Origin: Trinickia dabaoshanensis
GTDB lineage: Bacteria; Pseudomonadota; Gammaproteobacteria; Burkholderiales; Burkholderiaceae
DNA length: 64,000 nucleotides
Assembly: GCF_002879885.1 (NCBI RefSeq)
Contig: NZ_PNYA01000028.1
Location: forward strand, 41,174 to 105,173
Direction: 5' to 3'
Position numbers and translations under genes: made by a program. The notes under the pieces were generated by a model, which was not told the DNA's origin, ran no database searches, and worked only from the letters and a program-made list of their open reading frames with translations. Of this stretch, positions 18,865 to 26,948 are shown in pieces. The first letter of the stretch is position 1, and every line of letters begins with the position of its first letter.

Positions 18865-19821
18865 TCAATAGGTGGCCCGATACCAATTCGCGGTAGCGGC
18901 GAGGCCCTCGTCGACCGTGTAAGGCGGGTTCCATCCGAGCGTAGCACGCAGATGAGCGGTATCGACCCGCAGACCGTCGACGAGCCGGCTTACTTGATCG
19001 GCGCGGCCGAGCAGGCGCCCCGCGGCGCGCAGCCAGGCTACGGGGACCGGCACCAGCCGCGCGCGGCGATGCAGGTGCCGGCCGATCGCCTCCGCGAGTT
19101 CGGACACGCTGAGGTCTCGACCGTCCGCGACGTGGAAACACTCGTTCGCGGCCCGTGGGTCGATGGCGCAAGCCACGAGCGCATCGACCAAATTACCGAC
19201 GTAGACGAGACTGCGTTGCGCGGCGACCGCGCCCAGCGGCAAGGGGATGCCCCCGGCGATCGCGCGAATCAACTGGAGAAAATTGGCCCGCACGCCGGGA
19301 CCATAAACCAAGGGCGGACGCACGATCACGATTTCGAGCCCCGTGCGCGCGCCGAACTCGCGCAGGGCGGTCTCGGCCTCCTGCTTCGAGCGCCCGTAGG
19401 CGTCCTCGGGGCGCGGCGGATCGGATTCCCGCAACGGCACGCCGCCATCGCGTTCGGCGACCGCCTTGATGCTGCTCACGAAGACGAACCGCTTGGCGCC
19501 GCGCGCTTTCGCCGCACGCGCGACGCGCAGTGAACCCTCGACGTTGGTCGCCCGATAAATCGCCAACGGATCGGCAGCGGTATCGCGCATGACGTGGACG
19601 CGAGCGGCCAAGTGAACGACGCAATCGGCATCGACGTCCGTAGGCCACGCTTGTTCGAGACCGTCGAAATCGGGCCGCGCATGCACCCAGCGGCGCACGC
19701 CGTCGATACATTGCGCGTCGCTTCGAATCAGCCCCGTGACTGCGTGCCCGGCCTCGAGCAGCGCGCCGGAAAGCGCACGGCCCACGAAACCGTTCGCCCC
19801 CGTCACGACGATATGCTTCAT
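18865..19821 (-). CDS. WbpV-like UDP-4-keto-sugar reductase/epimerase
   Basis: Extended SDR of 318 residues. NAD motif VTGANGFVGRALSG at the N-terminus, SSIKAVAE as the active-site serine region and AYGRSKQEAE giving YxxxK. In P. aeruginosa and Rhizobium, members beside WbpL/WbpM-like genes reduce the 4-keto sugar to UDP-QuiNAc; others are 4-epimerases. Gene order reductase-WbpL-WbpM supports the reductase reading. The ATG at 19821 overlaps the upstream glycosyltransferase stop (ATGA). Confidence 0.82.
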   Translation of the reverse strand: MKHIVVTGANGFVGRALSGALLEAGHAVTGLIRSDAQCIDGVRRWVHARPDFDGLEQAWPTDVDADCVVHLAARVHVMRDTAADPLAIYRATNVEGSLRVARAAKARGAKRFVFVSSIKAVAERDGGVPLRESDPPRPEDAYGRSKQEAETALREFGARTGLEIVIVRPPLVYGPGVRANFLQLIRAIAGGIPLPLGAVAAQRSLVYVGNLVDALVACAIDPRAANECFHVADGRDLSVSELAEAIGRHLHRRARLVPVPVAWLRAAGRLLGRADQVSRLVDGLRVDTAHLRATLGWNPPYTVDEGLAATANWYRATY

Positions 19822-20663
19822 AACAACTTCCATCCGAACCGGTTGTAGAACTTGAAGGCGGACGCGGCGAACATGCGAATGTGGGCCGTCCCCTTACGGG
19901 CCGCCCCGCCCCCGTGATGGACGACGCGCACGGCGGGCACGTACGCGACGCGCGCGACACGATGCGCGCGCAGGCTCAGGTCGTAGTCCTCGAAGTAGAG
20001 GAAGTACCGCGCATCGAAACCGCCTAGCGCGCGCAATGCGTCGGTACGGAACAGCATGAAACAACCGCTGACGATAGGTGGATCCCACAGCGTGTCGCGC
20101 TCGTTGATTTCGGCACGCATTTCATAGCGGGCGAGCCGCCGCGCGAACGCCGCGCGCACGGATGCGGGCATGAAGCCTCGGACGAACAAGTCCCACAGAG
20201 TCGGATAACGGCGGCACAGGTACTGAAGACCGCCCTCGTCGTCACCGACCCGAGGTGCGAGCAAGCCGGCCTCCGGGTGCGCATCCAGGAAATCGAAGGC
20301 CTGCACGAGGGCGTCCTCGGCCAGATCGATATCTGGATTGAGTATGAGATGGAACCTGCTTTGTACCTCGGCGATCGCCAGGTTATGGCCGCACCCGTAG
20401 CCCACGTTGCCGTGCCCGCTGACGAGCCTGCATTGCACGCCGGCGTGGCTCAACGTCTCGAACATCTCACCGGCGGAATCGAAGCCGCCATTGTCGATGA
20501 GCCAGCAACCCGCCTTGAAACCGGGCCGCGCGCGCTCGAGTGCCGCGCAAGCCACGGCTAGGCTCTCGAGCGTGCGCGCGAGCAGCGAAAGATCCGGGCG
20601 GTAAACGACCACCGATATCGACAGGTCTACGGACGGGACGCGTGGCGTGGAAACAACAGTCAT
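19818..20663 (-). CDS. Family 2 glycosyltransferase, rhamnosyltransferase-like
   Basis: 281 residues from ATG MTVVSTPRVPSVDLSISVVV. GT2 features are ISVVVYRPDLSLLARTLES, WLIDNGGFDSAGEMF, HLILNPDIDLAEDALV (DxD-type metal site) and YFLYFEDYDLSLRAHRV, the ED motif of the WbbL/RfbN rhamnosyltransferase group. With rfbBADC present, dTDP-rhamnose is a likely donor, but this is inference. It is the first gene of the minus-strand operon, divergent from rfbF across a 488 bp spacer. The open frame continues upstream without family similarity. Confidence 0.82.
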   Translation of the reverse strand: MTVVSTPRVPSVDLSISVVVYRPDLSLLARTLESLAVACAALERARPGFKAGCWLIDNGGFDSAGEMFETLSHAGVQCRLVSGHGNVGYGCGHNLAIAEVQSRFHLILNPDIDLAEDALVQAFDFLDAHPEAGLLAPRVGDDEGGLQYLCRRYPTLWDLFVRGFMPASVRAAFARRLARYEMRAEINERDTLWDPPIVSGCFMLFRTDALRALGGFDARYFLYFEDYDLSLRAHRVARVAYVPAVRVVHHGGGAARKGTAHIRMFAASAFKFYNRFGWKLL

Positions 20664-21151
20664 ACGAGCGAGGGGCGGCAAAGATGCGTGAGTGTGCCCA
20701 AAGCGGGGCAATTGGACAACCGCCAGTTCGGATGGGCCACCGCACCGATCGATGACCGAGGACAAATCGGCCTGCCGAACGCGCCCGCGAACGACGCTCG
20801 TTAGCCCCGCCCCGCAGGATTGCGGAACGTTTGCGCAACCCCGTACAATACCGCCGGCCAGGCATTTGGGCATGCGCGAAGAGCCGTTGTGTATAATTTT
20901 AGGATTTCGATCGAGGCACGTCGCGCTCGCATGAAAGGATGATTCGAGGGCTTGCTACGGCCCCCCCTTTGGAGACCGCTTCCGAGGCCTGTTCCCGGTG
21001 CATCTAAGACGCGACAGCATGCTGACGCGGTTGCCATCGCGGCGGCGAACAACCGCTGCGACCTACGATCGGACCAATCCCGATAACACAGGCTTGAGCG
21101 CCTGTTTCGCCATACACGTTCCCCTTTTTCGGCAATGAGGACGCAATCAAG
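20664..21151. promoter_or_regulatory. 488 bp divergent promoter/leader region before rfbF
   Basis: No gene is seen. A good TATAAT stands at 20892-20897 on the plus strand; upstream TTGGGC (20866) is 20 bp away, a poor spacing. A second candidate pair is TTGCGG (20820) and TACAAT (20844) with 18 bp spacing. From the first box the rfbF leader would be about 250 nt, containing a C7 run at 20961-20967. No full JUMPStart or ops element was found. A purine-rich GAGGA lies 10 bp before the rfbF ATG. Confidence 0.5.
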
Positions 21152-21922
21152 ATGAAAGCAGTGCTGCTCGCTGGTGGTTTGGGCACCCGAATCTCCGAGG
21201 AGACGTATCTTAAGCCCAAGCCGATGATCGAGATCGGGGGGCGGCCCATCCTGTGGCACATCATGAAGATCTACTCGAGCCACGGCGTCAACGACTTCAT
21301 CATCTGTTGCGGCTACAAGGGTTACGTCATTAAGGAGTACTTCGCAAATTACTTCCTCCATATGTCCGACGTAACGTTCGATATGTCGAACAACAAGATG
21401 GAAGTCCATCAGAACAATGCCGAATCCTGGCGCGTGACGCTCGTCGATACGGGCGAGCAGACCATGACCGGCGGGCGACTGAAGCGAGTTGCGCCCTACC
21501 TCGGCGACGAAGATTTCTGTTTCACCTATGGCGACGGTGTCGGCAACATCGACATTTCGGCGCTGATCGAGTTTCACCGCTCGCACGGCAAGCTCGCGAC
21601 CCTGACAGCGACGCAGCCGCCCGGACGCTTCGGCGCGCTGGACGTGCACGGCAGCGCCGTGCGCAGCTTCCAGGAAAAGCCGCACGGCGACGGCGCATGG
21701 ATCAACGGCGGTTTCTTCGTGCTCTCGCCGAAAGTCGTCGAGTACATCGACGGCGACCAAACGATTTGGGAGCGCGATCCGATGGAAAAGCTCGCTCACG
21801 AAGGGCAGCTTCAGGCGTGGTTCCATCGCGACTTCTGGCAGCCGATGGACACGCTCCGAGACAAAAATCATCTCGAAGATCTCTGGAGCTCGAACAAGGC
21901 GCCTTGGAAGGTGTGGCGATGA
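21152..21922 (+). CDS. rfbF: Glucose-1-phosphate cytidylyltransferase
   Basis: Makes CDP-glucose from Glc-1-P and CTP, the first step of the CDP-3,6-dideoxyhexose route. It is 256 residues, the family length. The nucleotide-binding start [20 protein letters not shown] and the segment [20 protein letters not shown] are diagnostic of RfbF, as is [14 protein letters not shown]. It heads a plus-strand operon; its stop overlaps rfbG (ATG at 21919). Confidence 0.96.
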   Translation: MKAVLLAGGLGTRISEETYLKPKPMIEIGGRPILWHIMKIYSSHGVNDFIICCGYKGYVIKEYFANYFLHMSDVTFDMSNNKMEVHQNNAESWRVTLVDTGEQTMTGGRLKRVAPYLGDEDFCFTYGDGVGNIDISALIEFHRSHGKLATLTATQPPGRFGALDVHGSAVRSFQEKPHGDGAWINGGFFVLSPKVVEYIDGDQTIWERDPMEKLAHEGQLQAWFHRDFWQPMDTLRDKNHLEDLWSSNKAPWKVWR

Positions 21923-22986
21923 ACGCAGCGTTCTGGCGCGGCAAGCGCGTGCTCGTCACCGGCCATACCGGCTTCAAGGGCGGCTGGCTGTGTCTTTGGC
22001 TGCAGCAAATGGGCGCCGACGTGCTCGGCTATTCGCTGCCCGCTCCGACCCAACCGAGCCTGTTCGACGCCGCTCGCGTCGCCGAGGGGATGAAGTCGGT
22101 GATCGGAGACGTGCGCGACCTCGAGCATCTCGCGCGCGTGCACGCCGAGCATGAACCCGAGATCGTCTTTCACCTCGCGGCGCAACCGCTCGTTCGGCTC
22201 TCGTATCGAGAACCCGTGCTCACCTACGAAACGAACGTGATGGGCACCGTTCACTTGCTCGAAGCCGTTCGCCGCACGCCCTCCGTGCGTGCCGTCGTGA
22301 ACGTGACGAGCGACAAGTGCTACGAAAACCGCGAATGGGTCTGGGGCTATCGCGAAAACGAACCGATGGGCGGGTTCGACCCCTACAGCAATAGCAAAGG
22401 CTGCTCGGAGCTCGTCACCGACGCGTACCGCAATTCGTTCTTCCATCCGGACGCATTCGACACGCACCGCGTGGCGCTCGCCAGCGGGCGCGCGGGCAAC
22501 GTCATCGGCGGCGGCGACTGGGCGGGCGACCGGCTCATTCCCGACATGATGCGCGCGATCAGCAGCAATACGCCCGTTCGCATCCGCAATCCGCACGCGA
22601 TTCGTCCGTGGCAACACGTGCTCGAACCGCTCTCGGGTTATCTGGCGCTGGCCGAACGCCTGTATACCGACGGCCCGAAGTTCGTCGGCGGCTGGAACTT
22701 CGGCCCGAACGAGGCGGACACCCAGCCCGTGCAATGGATCGTCGAGCGTCTCGTGGCTAGCTGGGGCGATGGCGCCAGTTGGACACGCGACGAGGCACCG
22801 CAGCCCCACGAGGCCCATCACTTGAAGCTCGATTGCGCGAAAGCGCATGCGCTGCTTCATTGGGCTCCCCGCTGGAGCCTGGCGCAAGCCGTGGATCGGA
22901 TCGTCGAGTGGCATCAAGCCTCCTTGCGGCAAGCCGACATGCGGGCCGTCACTCTTTCACAAATCAACGCGTACCAACAGCAATGA
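21919..22986 (+). CDS. rfbG: CDP-glucose 4,6-dehydratase
   Basis: Converts CDP-glucose to CDP-4-keto-6-deoxyglucose. It is 355 residues. NAD motif [17 protein letters not shown] with the family-typical FKGGWL, active-site VTSDKCYEN with the T-D-K pattern, and [11 protein letters not shown] giving YxxxK. It overlaps rfbF by 4 bases at its start and rfbH by 4 at its end, so the three are translationally coupled. Confidence 0.96.
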   Translation: MNAAFWRGKRVLVTGHTGFKGGWLCLWLQQMGADVLGYSLPAPTQPSLFDAARVAEGMKSVIGDVRDLEHLARVHAEHEPEIVFHLAAQPLVRLSYREPVLTYETNVMGTVHLLEAVRRTPSVRAVVNVTSDKCYENREWVWGYRENEPMGGFDPYSNSKGCSELVTDAYRNSFFHPDAFDTHRVALASGRAGNVIGGGDWAGDRLIPDMMRAISSNTPVRIRNPHAIRPWQHVLEPLSGYLALAERLYTDGPKFVGGWNFGPNEADTQPVQWIVERLVASWGDGASWTRDEAPQPHEAHHLKLDCAKAHALLHWAPRWSLAQAVDRIVEWHQASLRQADMRAVTLSQINAYQQQ

Positions 22987-24305
22987 CTTCTGACACCCAG
23001 CAACAACTGCGCGAGCAGATCATTCAACTCGTCGGTCAATACGGCGCACTCTCCACGCAAGCGCCGAAGTTCGAACCCGGCGTGTCGACCGTTCCGCCGT
23101 CCGGTAAGGTGATCGGCGCGCGCGAACTCGAACTGATGGTGGAAGCGTCGCTCGACGGCTGGCTGACGACGGGCCGCTTCAATGAAGCATTCGAGCAAAA
23201 GCTCGCGCGCTTCATCGGCGTCCAGCATCTGATCACGGTCAACTCGGGTTCGTCGGCGAACCTCGTCGCGTTTTCGACGCTGACGTCGCCGAAGCTCGGC
23301 GACCGGGCGATCAAACCGGGCGATGAAGTCATCGGCGTGGCCGCGGGCTTCCCGACGACCGTCAATCCGATCATTCAATTCGGCGCGATCCCCGTGTTCG
23401 TCGACGTCGAGCTCGGCACGTACAACATCGACGCCTCGAAGATCGAAGCGGCGATCAGCCCGAAGACGAAGGCGATCATGCTCGCCCACACGCTCGGCAA
23501 CCCGTACAACCTCGACGTCGTCACGGCGCTGTGCAAGAAGTACGGCCTGTGGCTCATCGAGGACTGCTGCGATGCGCTCGGCTCGACCTACAACGGCAAG
23601 ATGGTCGGGACGTTCGGCGATATCGGCACGTTGAGCTTTTACCCTGCCCACCACATCACGATGGGCGAAGGCGGCGCCGTCTTCACGAACAACCCCGATC
23701 TGAAGCTGATCGCCGAGTCGTTCCGCGACTGGGGCCGCGACTGCTACTGCGCGCCGGGCAAGGACAACACCTGCAATAAGCGGTTTTGCTGGAAGCTCGG
23801 CAATCTGCCCGAGGGATACGACCACAAGTACACGTATTCGCATCTCGGCTACAACCTGAAGATCACCGACATGCAGGCCGCTTGCGGCTTGGCGCAGCTC
23901 GACCGCGCACAAGAGTTCATCGAAGCGCGCCGTCGCAACTTCGCGTACCTGACCGAGCGTCTGCAAAGCTGCAAGGAACTGCTGATCCTGCCGCAAGCCA
24001 CGCCGCAGTCCGATCCGTCGTGGTTCGGTTTCCCGATCACGCTCAAGCCCGAAGCGGGCCTGCGCCGCGTCGATCTGCTGACGTATCTCGATCAAAACAA
24101 GATCGGCACGCGCCTGCTGTTCGCCGGCAATTTGACGCGCCAGCCGTACATGATCGGCCGCAACTATCGCATCAGCGGCGAACTGACGAACACCGACATC
24201 ATCATGAACGATACGTTCTGGGTGGGCACGTTCCCGGGTCTCGGCGAAGCTCAGCTCGACTACATCGCCGAGAAGATCGAGACGTTCTTGGGCGTAAACT
24301 TCTAA
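22983..24305 (+). CDS. rfbH: CDP-4-keto-6-deoxy-D-glucose 3-dehydrase (E1)
   Basis: PMP- and [2Fe-2S]-dependent enzyme that removes the C3 hydroxyl of CDP-4-keto-6-deoxyglucose. It is 440 residues. The usual PLP lysine of the aminotransferase fold is replaced by histidine ([13 protein letters not shown], residues 219-231), the hallmark of E1. Cysteines at about 254, 256, 264 and 269 ([17 protein letters not shown]) fit the iron-sulfur cluster site. The reaction needs an E3 flavo-iron-sulfur reductase (AscD/RfbI), which is not found in this window. Confidence 0.96.
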   Translation: MTSDTQQQLREQIIQLVGQYGALSTQAPKFEPGVSTVPPSGKVIGARELELMVEASLDGWLTTGRFNEAFEQKLARFIGVQHLITVNSGSSANLVAFSTLTSPKLGDRAIKPGDEVIGVAAGFPTTVNPIIQFGAIPVFVDVELGTYNIDASKIEAAISPKTKAIMLAHTLGNPYNLDVVTALCKKYGLWLIEDCCDALGSTYNGKMVGTFGDIGTLSFYPAHHITMGEGGAVFTNNPDLKLIAESFRDWGRDCYCAPGKDNTCNKRFCWKLGNLPEGYDHKYTYSHLGYNLKITDMQAACGLAQLDRAQEFIEARRRNFAYLTERLQSCKELLILPQATPQSDPSWFGFPITLKPEAGLRRVDLLTYLDQNKIGTRLLFAGNLTRQPYMIGRNYRISGELTNTDIIMNDTFWVGTFPGLGEAQLDYIAEKIETFLGVNF

Positions 24306-24358
24306 GATCCCGACTGCTCCGATGAACACAACGCGTCTGCTTCGGGACGACGAATACC

Positions 24359-24790
24359 ATGCTGACTAAGGTGATGACGGCGTTGCGCGCCGATCGAGAG
24401 ACGCGCAACAAGATGCTGCGATATCTGTTCGTCGGCGGCGCCAACACGGCTTTCGGATACTTCGCGACCGTGGGGTTGTATTACCTGCTGCGGCCGCACC
24501 TTCACATCGTCGTCATCGGAGTGATCGCGAACGTGGTGTGCATCACCGAGTCGTTCATCACGTACAAGCTGTTCGTGTTCAATTCGCGCAACGGCTGGTT
24601 GCGCGAATACCTGCGCTGTTACGTCGTCTACGGCAGCAGCGCGGTGATCGGAATCGCAGGGCTATGGCTGCTCGTCAACATCCTGGGCGTTCCTTTTTGG
24701 CTCGCCCAGGGCCTGCTGATGATAGTCAGCGTGGTGGTGTCGTACGCCGGACACGATCGATTCACTTTTAGAAAGACCCAGCGCGGATGA
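24359..24790 (+). CDS. gtrA: GtrA-family membrane protein
   Basis: 143 residues with four hydrophobic helices and the family start LRYLFVGGANTAFGYFATVG and end YAGHDRFTFRK. GtrA proteins are thought to flip undecaprenyl-phosphate-linked monosaccharides made by a GtrB partner. Its stop overlaps the gtrB-like gene by 4 bases (ATGA), the usual pairing. It lies in the CDP-sugar operon, 53 bp after rfbH. Confidence 0.9.
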   Translation: MLTKVMTALRADRETRNKMLRYLFVGGANTAFGYFATVGLYYLLRPHLHIVVIGVIANVVCITESFITYKLFVFNSRNGWLREYLRCYVVYGSSAVIGIAGLWLLVNILGVPFWLAQGLLMIVSVVVSYAGHDRFTFRKTQRG

Positions 24791-25728
24791 GCGAACGAAA
24801 ACTAATCAGCATCGTTGCCGGATGCTTCAACGAGCAAGACAACATCGCCGAGCTGCATCAACGCATCACGGCGGTCATGCAGCAAGCGCCGCAGTACGAC
24901 TACGAAATCCTGCTCATCGACAACGCATCGACCGATCGAACGGTCGACGTGATTCGAGAGATCGCCGCGCGCGACAAGCACCTGAAGGCCATCGTCAACG
25001 TGCGCAACTTCGGGCACATCCGGTCGCCCTATCACGCGCTGTTGCTGGCCCAAGGCGATGCGGTCATCGGCATGGCCTCCGACCTCGAGGATCCGCCGGA
25101 GCTCATTCTCGATTTCATCCGCAAGTGGGAAGAAGGCTACAAGATCGCGATCGGCGTGCGCCGCAAGCATGAAGAACGCGGCCTCATGCCCATCATGCGC
25201 AAGGCCTATTACAAACTGATCACGAGAATCTCCGAAGTCGAGCAAGTGCAGAACTTCACGGGTTTCGGCCTTTACGACAAGGCCGTCATGGATATCCTGC
25301 GCGATATCGAAGACCCGTATCCGTACTTCCGCGGCCTTATTTGCGAAATCGGCTTCGATCGCGCCGAAGTTCCGTTCGACAAGCCGGTGCGCAAGCGCGG
25401 GATATCGAAAGGCACGTTCCTCGTGTACCTCGATAGCGCGCTGCTCGGTATCGTCAACCATTCCAAGGCGCCGCTGCGGCTTGCCACGATGATCGGCATC
25501 GCGTTGAGCGGTCTGAGCTTCCTGACGGGCGTGTATTACTTCGTGCGTAAGCTGCTCGCGTGGGATCAGTTCCAAATGGGACTGGCGCCGCTCGGCGTCG
25601 GCGTGTTCTTTTTCATGGGCATGCTCTTTTTATTCCTCGGCCTGCTCGGGGAATACGTCGGTTTGCTCGTCACCCATACGGTGAAGCGGCCGATGGTGGT
25701 CGAGAAGGAACGGATCAATTTTGACTGA
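24787..25728 (+). CDS. gtrB: GtrB-type polyprenyl-phosphate glycosyltransferase
   Basis: Inner-membrane GT2 predicted to load a sugar onto undecaprenyl phosphate. It is 313 residues: a GT-A domain (ISIVAGCFNEQDNIAELHQR, LLIDNASTDRTVDVI, GMASDLEDPPELI as the D-x-D region) and two C-terminal transmembrane helices (about 230-255 and 268-298). Coupled to gtrA by a 4-base overlap. GtrA/GtrB systems use a third, serotype-specific GT-C protein; the membrane protein at 35891 is a candidate. Confidence 0.9.
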   Translation: MSERKLISIVAGCFNEQDNIAELHQRITAVMQQAPQYDYEILLIDNASTDRTVDVIREIAARDKHLKAIVNVRNFGHIRSPYHALLLAQGDAVIGMASDLEDPPELILDFIRKWEEGYKIAIGVRRKHEERGLMPIMRKAYYKLITRISEVEQVQNFTGFGLYDKAVMDILRDIEDPYPYFRGLICEIGFDRAEVPFDKPVRKRGISKGTFLVYLDSALLGIVNHSKAPLRLATMIGIALSGLSFLTGVYYFVRKLLAWDQFQMGLAPLGVGVFFFMGMLFLFLGLLGEYVGLLVTHTVKRPMVVEKERINFD

Positions 25729-25738
25729 GAGCAAGACG

Positions 25739-26812
25739 ATGCGCGTCATTCCGAACGGCTTCACGCTGTTTCAAGAAGATCTCGAACACGTCGCGCGGCA
25801 TCTCGACGACGACTGGGATCGCCTGCGCGGCGCCCATCTGTTCATCACCGGAGGCACTGGCTTCTTCGGCATGTGGTTGCTGGAAAGCTTGCTGTGGGCA
25901 AACGAGACGCGTGGGCTCGGCATGCGCGTGACCGCGCTCAGCCGCTCGCCCGAGCGCTTTCTTGCCGAACGCGCGCCCCATTTGAAGGGTCGTCCGGGGC
26001 TCGAATTCGTCGCGGGCAGTCTTACCGACTTCGCTTTTCCGGCGCAACCGTGCACCCACATCCTGCACGCGGCGTCCGAAACGAACCTCGAACAATCGGC
26101 CGATTGGGCGCAGCGCCATTTGAATGCGGCGCTCGGCGGCACCCAGCGCTTGATCGAGATGGCTAGCCGGCACCGGTCGGAAGCGCTGTTGATTACGACC
26201 TCCGGCGCCGTGTACTCGCCGATGGATTCCGTCGTCAACGACCGCTGCGTCGAAGGCCCGGCGGGCCTGGCCGATTACGCATCGGAGAAAATCGTCTACG
26301 GCCAATCGAAGCGCATGATGGAAATCATGACCTCGGTGGCCGCGCAGCAAGTGGGCTTTCGGGCGTTGATCGCACGTTGTTTCGCCTTTGTCGGCCCCTA
26401 TTTGCCGCTCGAAGCGAACTACGCGATCGGCAACTTCCTGCGCGATGCGCTCGCCGGACGCGACGTCGTCGTCGGCGGTGACGGCACGCCGCTGCGCTCG
26501 TACTTGTACGCGGCTGATCTCGCCGTTTGGCTGCTGCGCATTCTGGCGCGCGGGCGCACAGGCGTCCCCTATAACGTCGGCGGCGAACACGCGATGTCGA
26601 TCGGGGACCTGGCGCGCACGGTGGCGCGAGTGGCAGGCGGTACGAGCAGCGTGCAGATCAAGGGTACGCCGGTGCCGGGTGCGAAACCGTCGGCCTACCT
26701 GCCGTCGGTTGCACGCGCACGGGACGAACTGGGATTGGACATTTTCGTGCCGATCGACGATGCCATTGCACGCACGCTCGCATGGCATCGGTCGCGCGGG
26801 GTGGGCAGTTAA
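25739..26812 (+). CDS. SDR NAD(P)-dependent epimerase/reductase, possible YerF-like reductase
   Basis: Extended SDR of 357 residues. Dinucleotide motif ITGGTGFFGMWLLES, active-site TTSGAVYS and YGQSKRMME (YxxxK). Between rfbFGH and a YerE-like TPP enzyme, it is a candidate for the reductase that finishes a CDP-linked branched dideoxysugar (YerF role), or alternatively a CDP-paratose/abequose synthase-type 4-reductase. The exact reaction is not readable. A TTG at 25721 opens the frame, but the ATG at 25739 with GAGAG upstream is preferred. Confidence 0.8.
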   Translation: MRVIPNGFTLFQEDLEHVARHLDDDWDRLRGAHLFITGGTGFFGMWLLESLLWANETRGLGMRVTALSRSPERFLAERAPHLKGRPGLEFVAGSLTDFAFPAQPCTHILHAASETNLEQSADWAQRHLNAALGGTQRLIEMASRHRSEALLITTSGAVYSPMDSVVNDRCVEGPAGLADYASEKIVYGQSKRMMEIMTSVAAQQVGFRALIARCFAFVGPYLPLEANYAIGNFLRDALAGRDVVVGGDGTPLRSYLYAADLAVWLLRILARGRTGVPYNVGGEHAMSIGDLARTVARVAGGTSSVQIKGTPVPGAKPSAYLPSVARARDELGLDIFVPIDDAIARTLAWHRSRGVGS

Positions 26813-26948
26813 TCAGTCGGCGGAAAAGCGGGCTTCGCGCGCCGCACAAACGATGTTGCGCCGGATCGAAGCGCGGTGTAGATCGAGCAGCAATGAAGGA
26901 GCCTCGGAGCGCGAGGCAACGTATTCCAAAATTTTTTAGGCAAATCGT

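Noticed and set aside
20950..20961. ops-like GGCCGTAGCAAG on the minus strand in the rfbF leader region
   Set aside because: Mismatch in the essential GGTAGC core and about 290 bp from the gene it would face.
20961..20967. C7 homopolymer as a phase-variation tract
   Set aside because: It is outside coding sequence and not placed between promoter hexamers; length is within chance in GC-rich DNA.
22914..24329. 471-codon minus-strand open frame opposite rfbH
   Set aside because: Antisense shadow with Arg/Ala-rich composition; rfbH is unambiguous.
26901..26917. GCCTCG-GAGCG-CGAGGC hairpin before the TPP gene as a terminator
   Set aside because: Short 6-bp stem, T run 14 bases away, and the gene probably belongs to the same operon.
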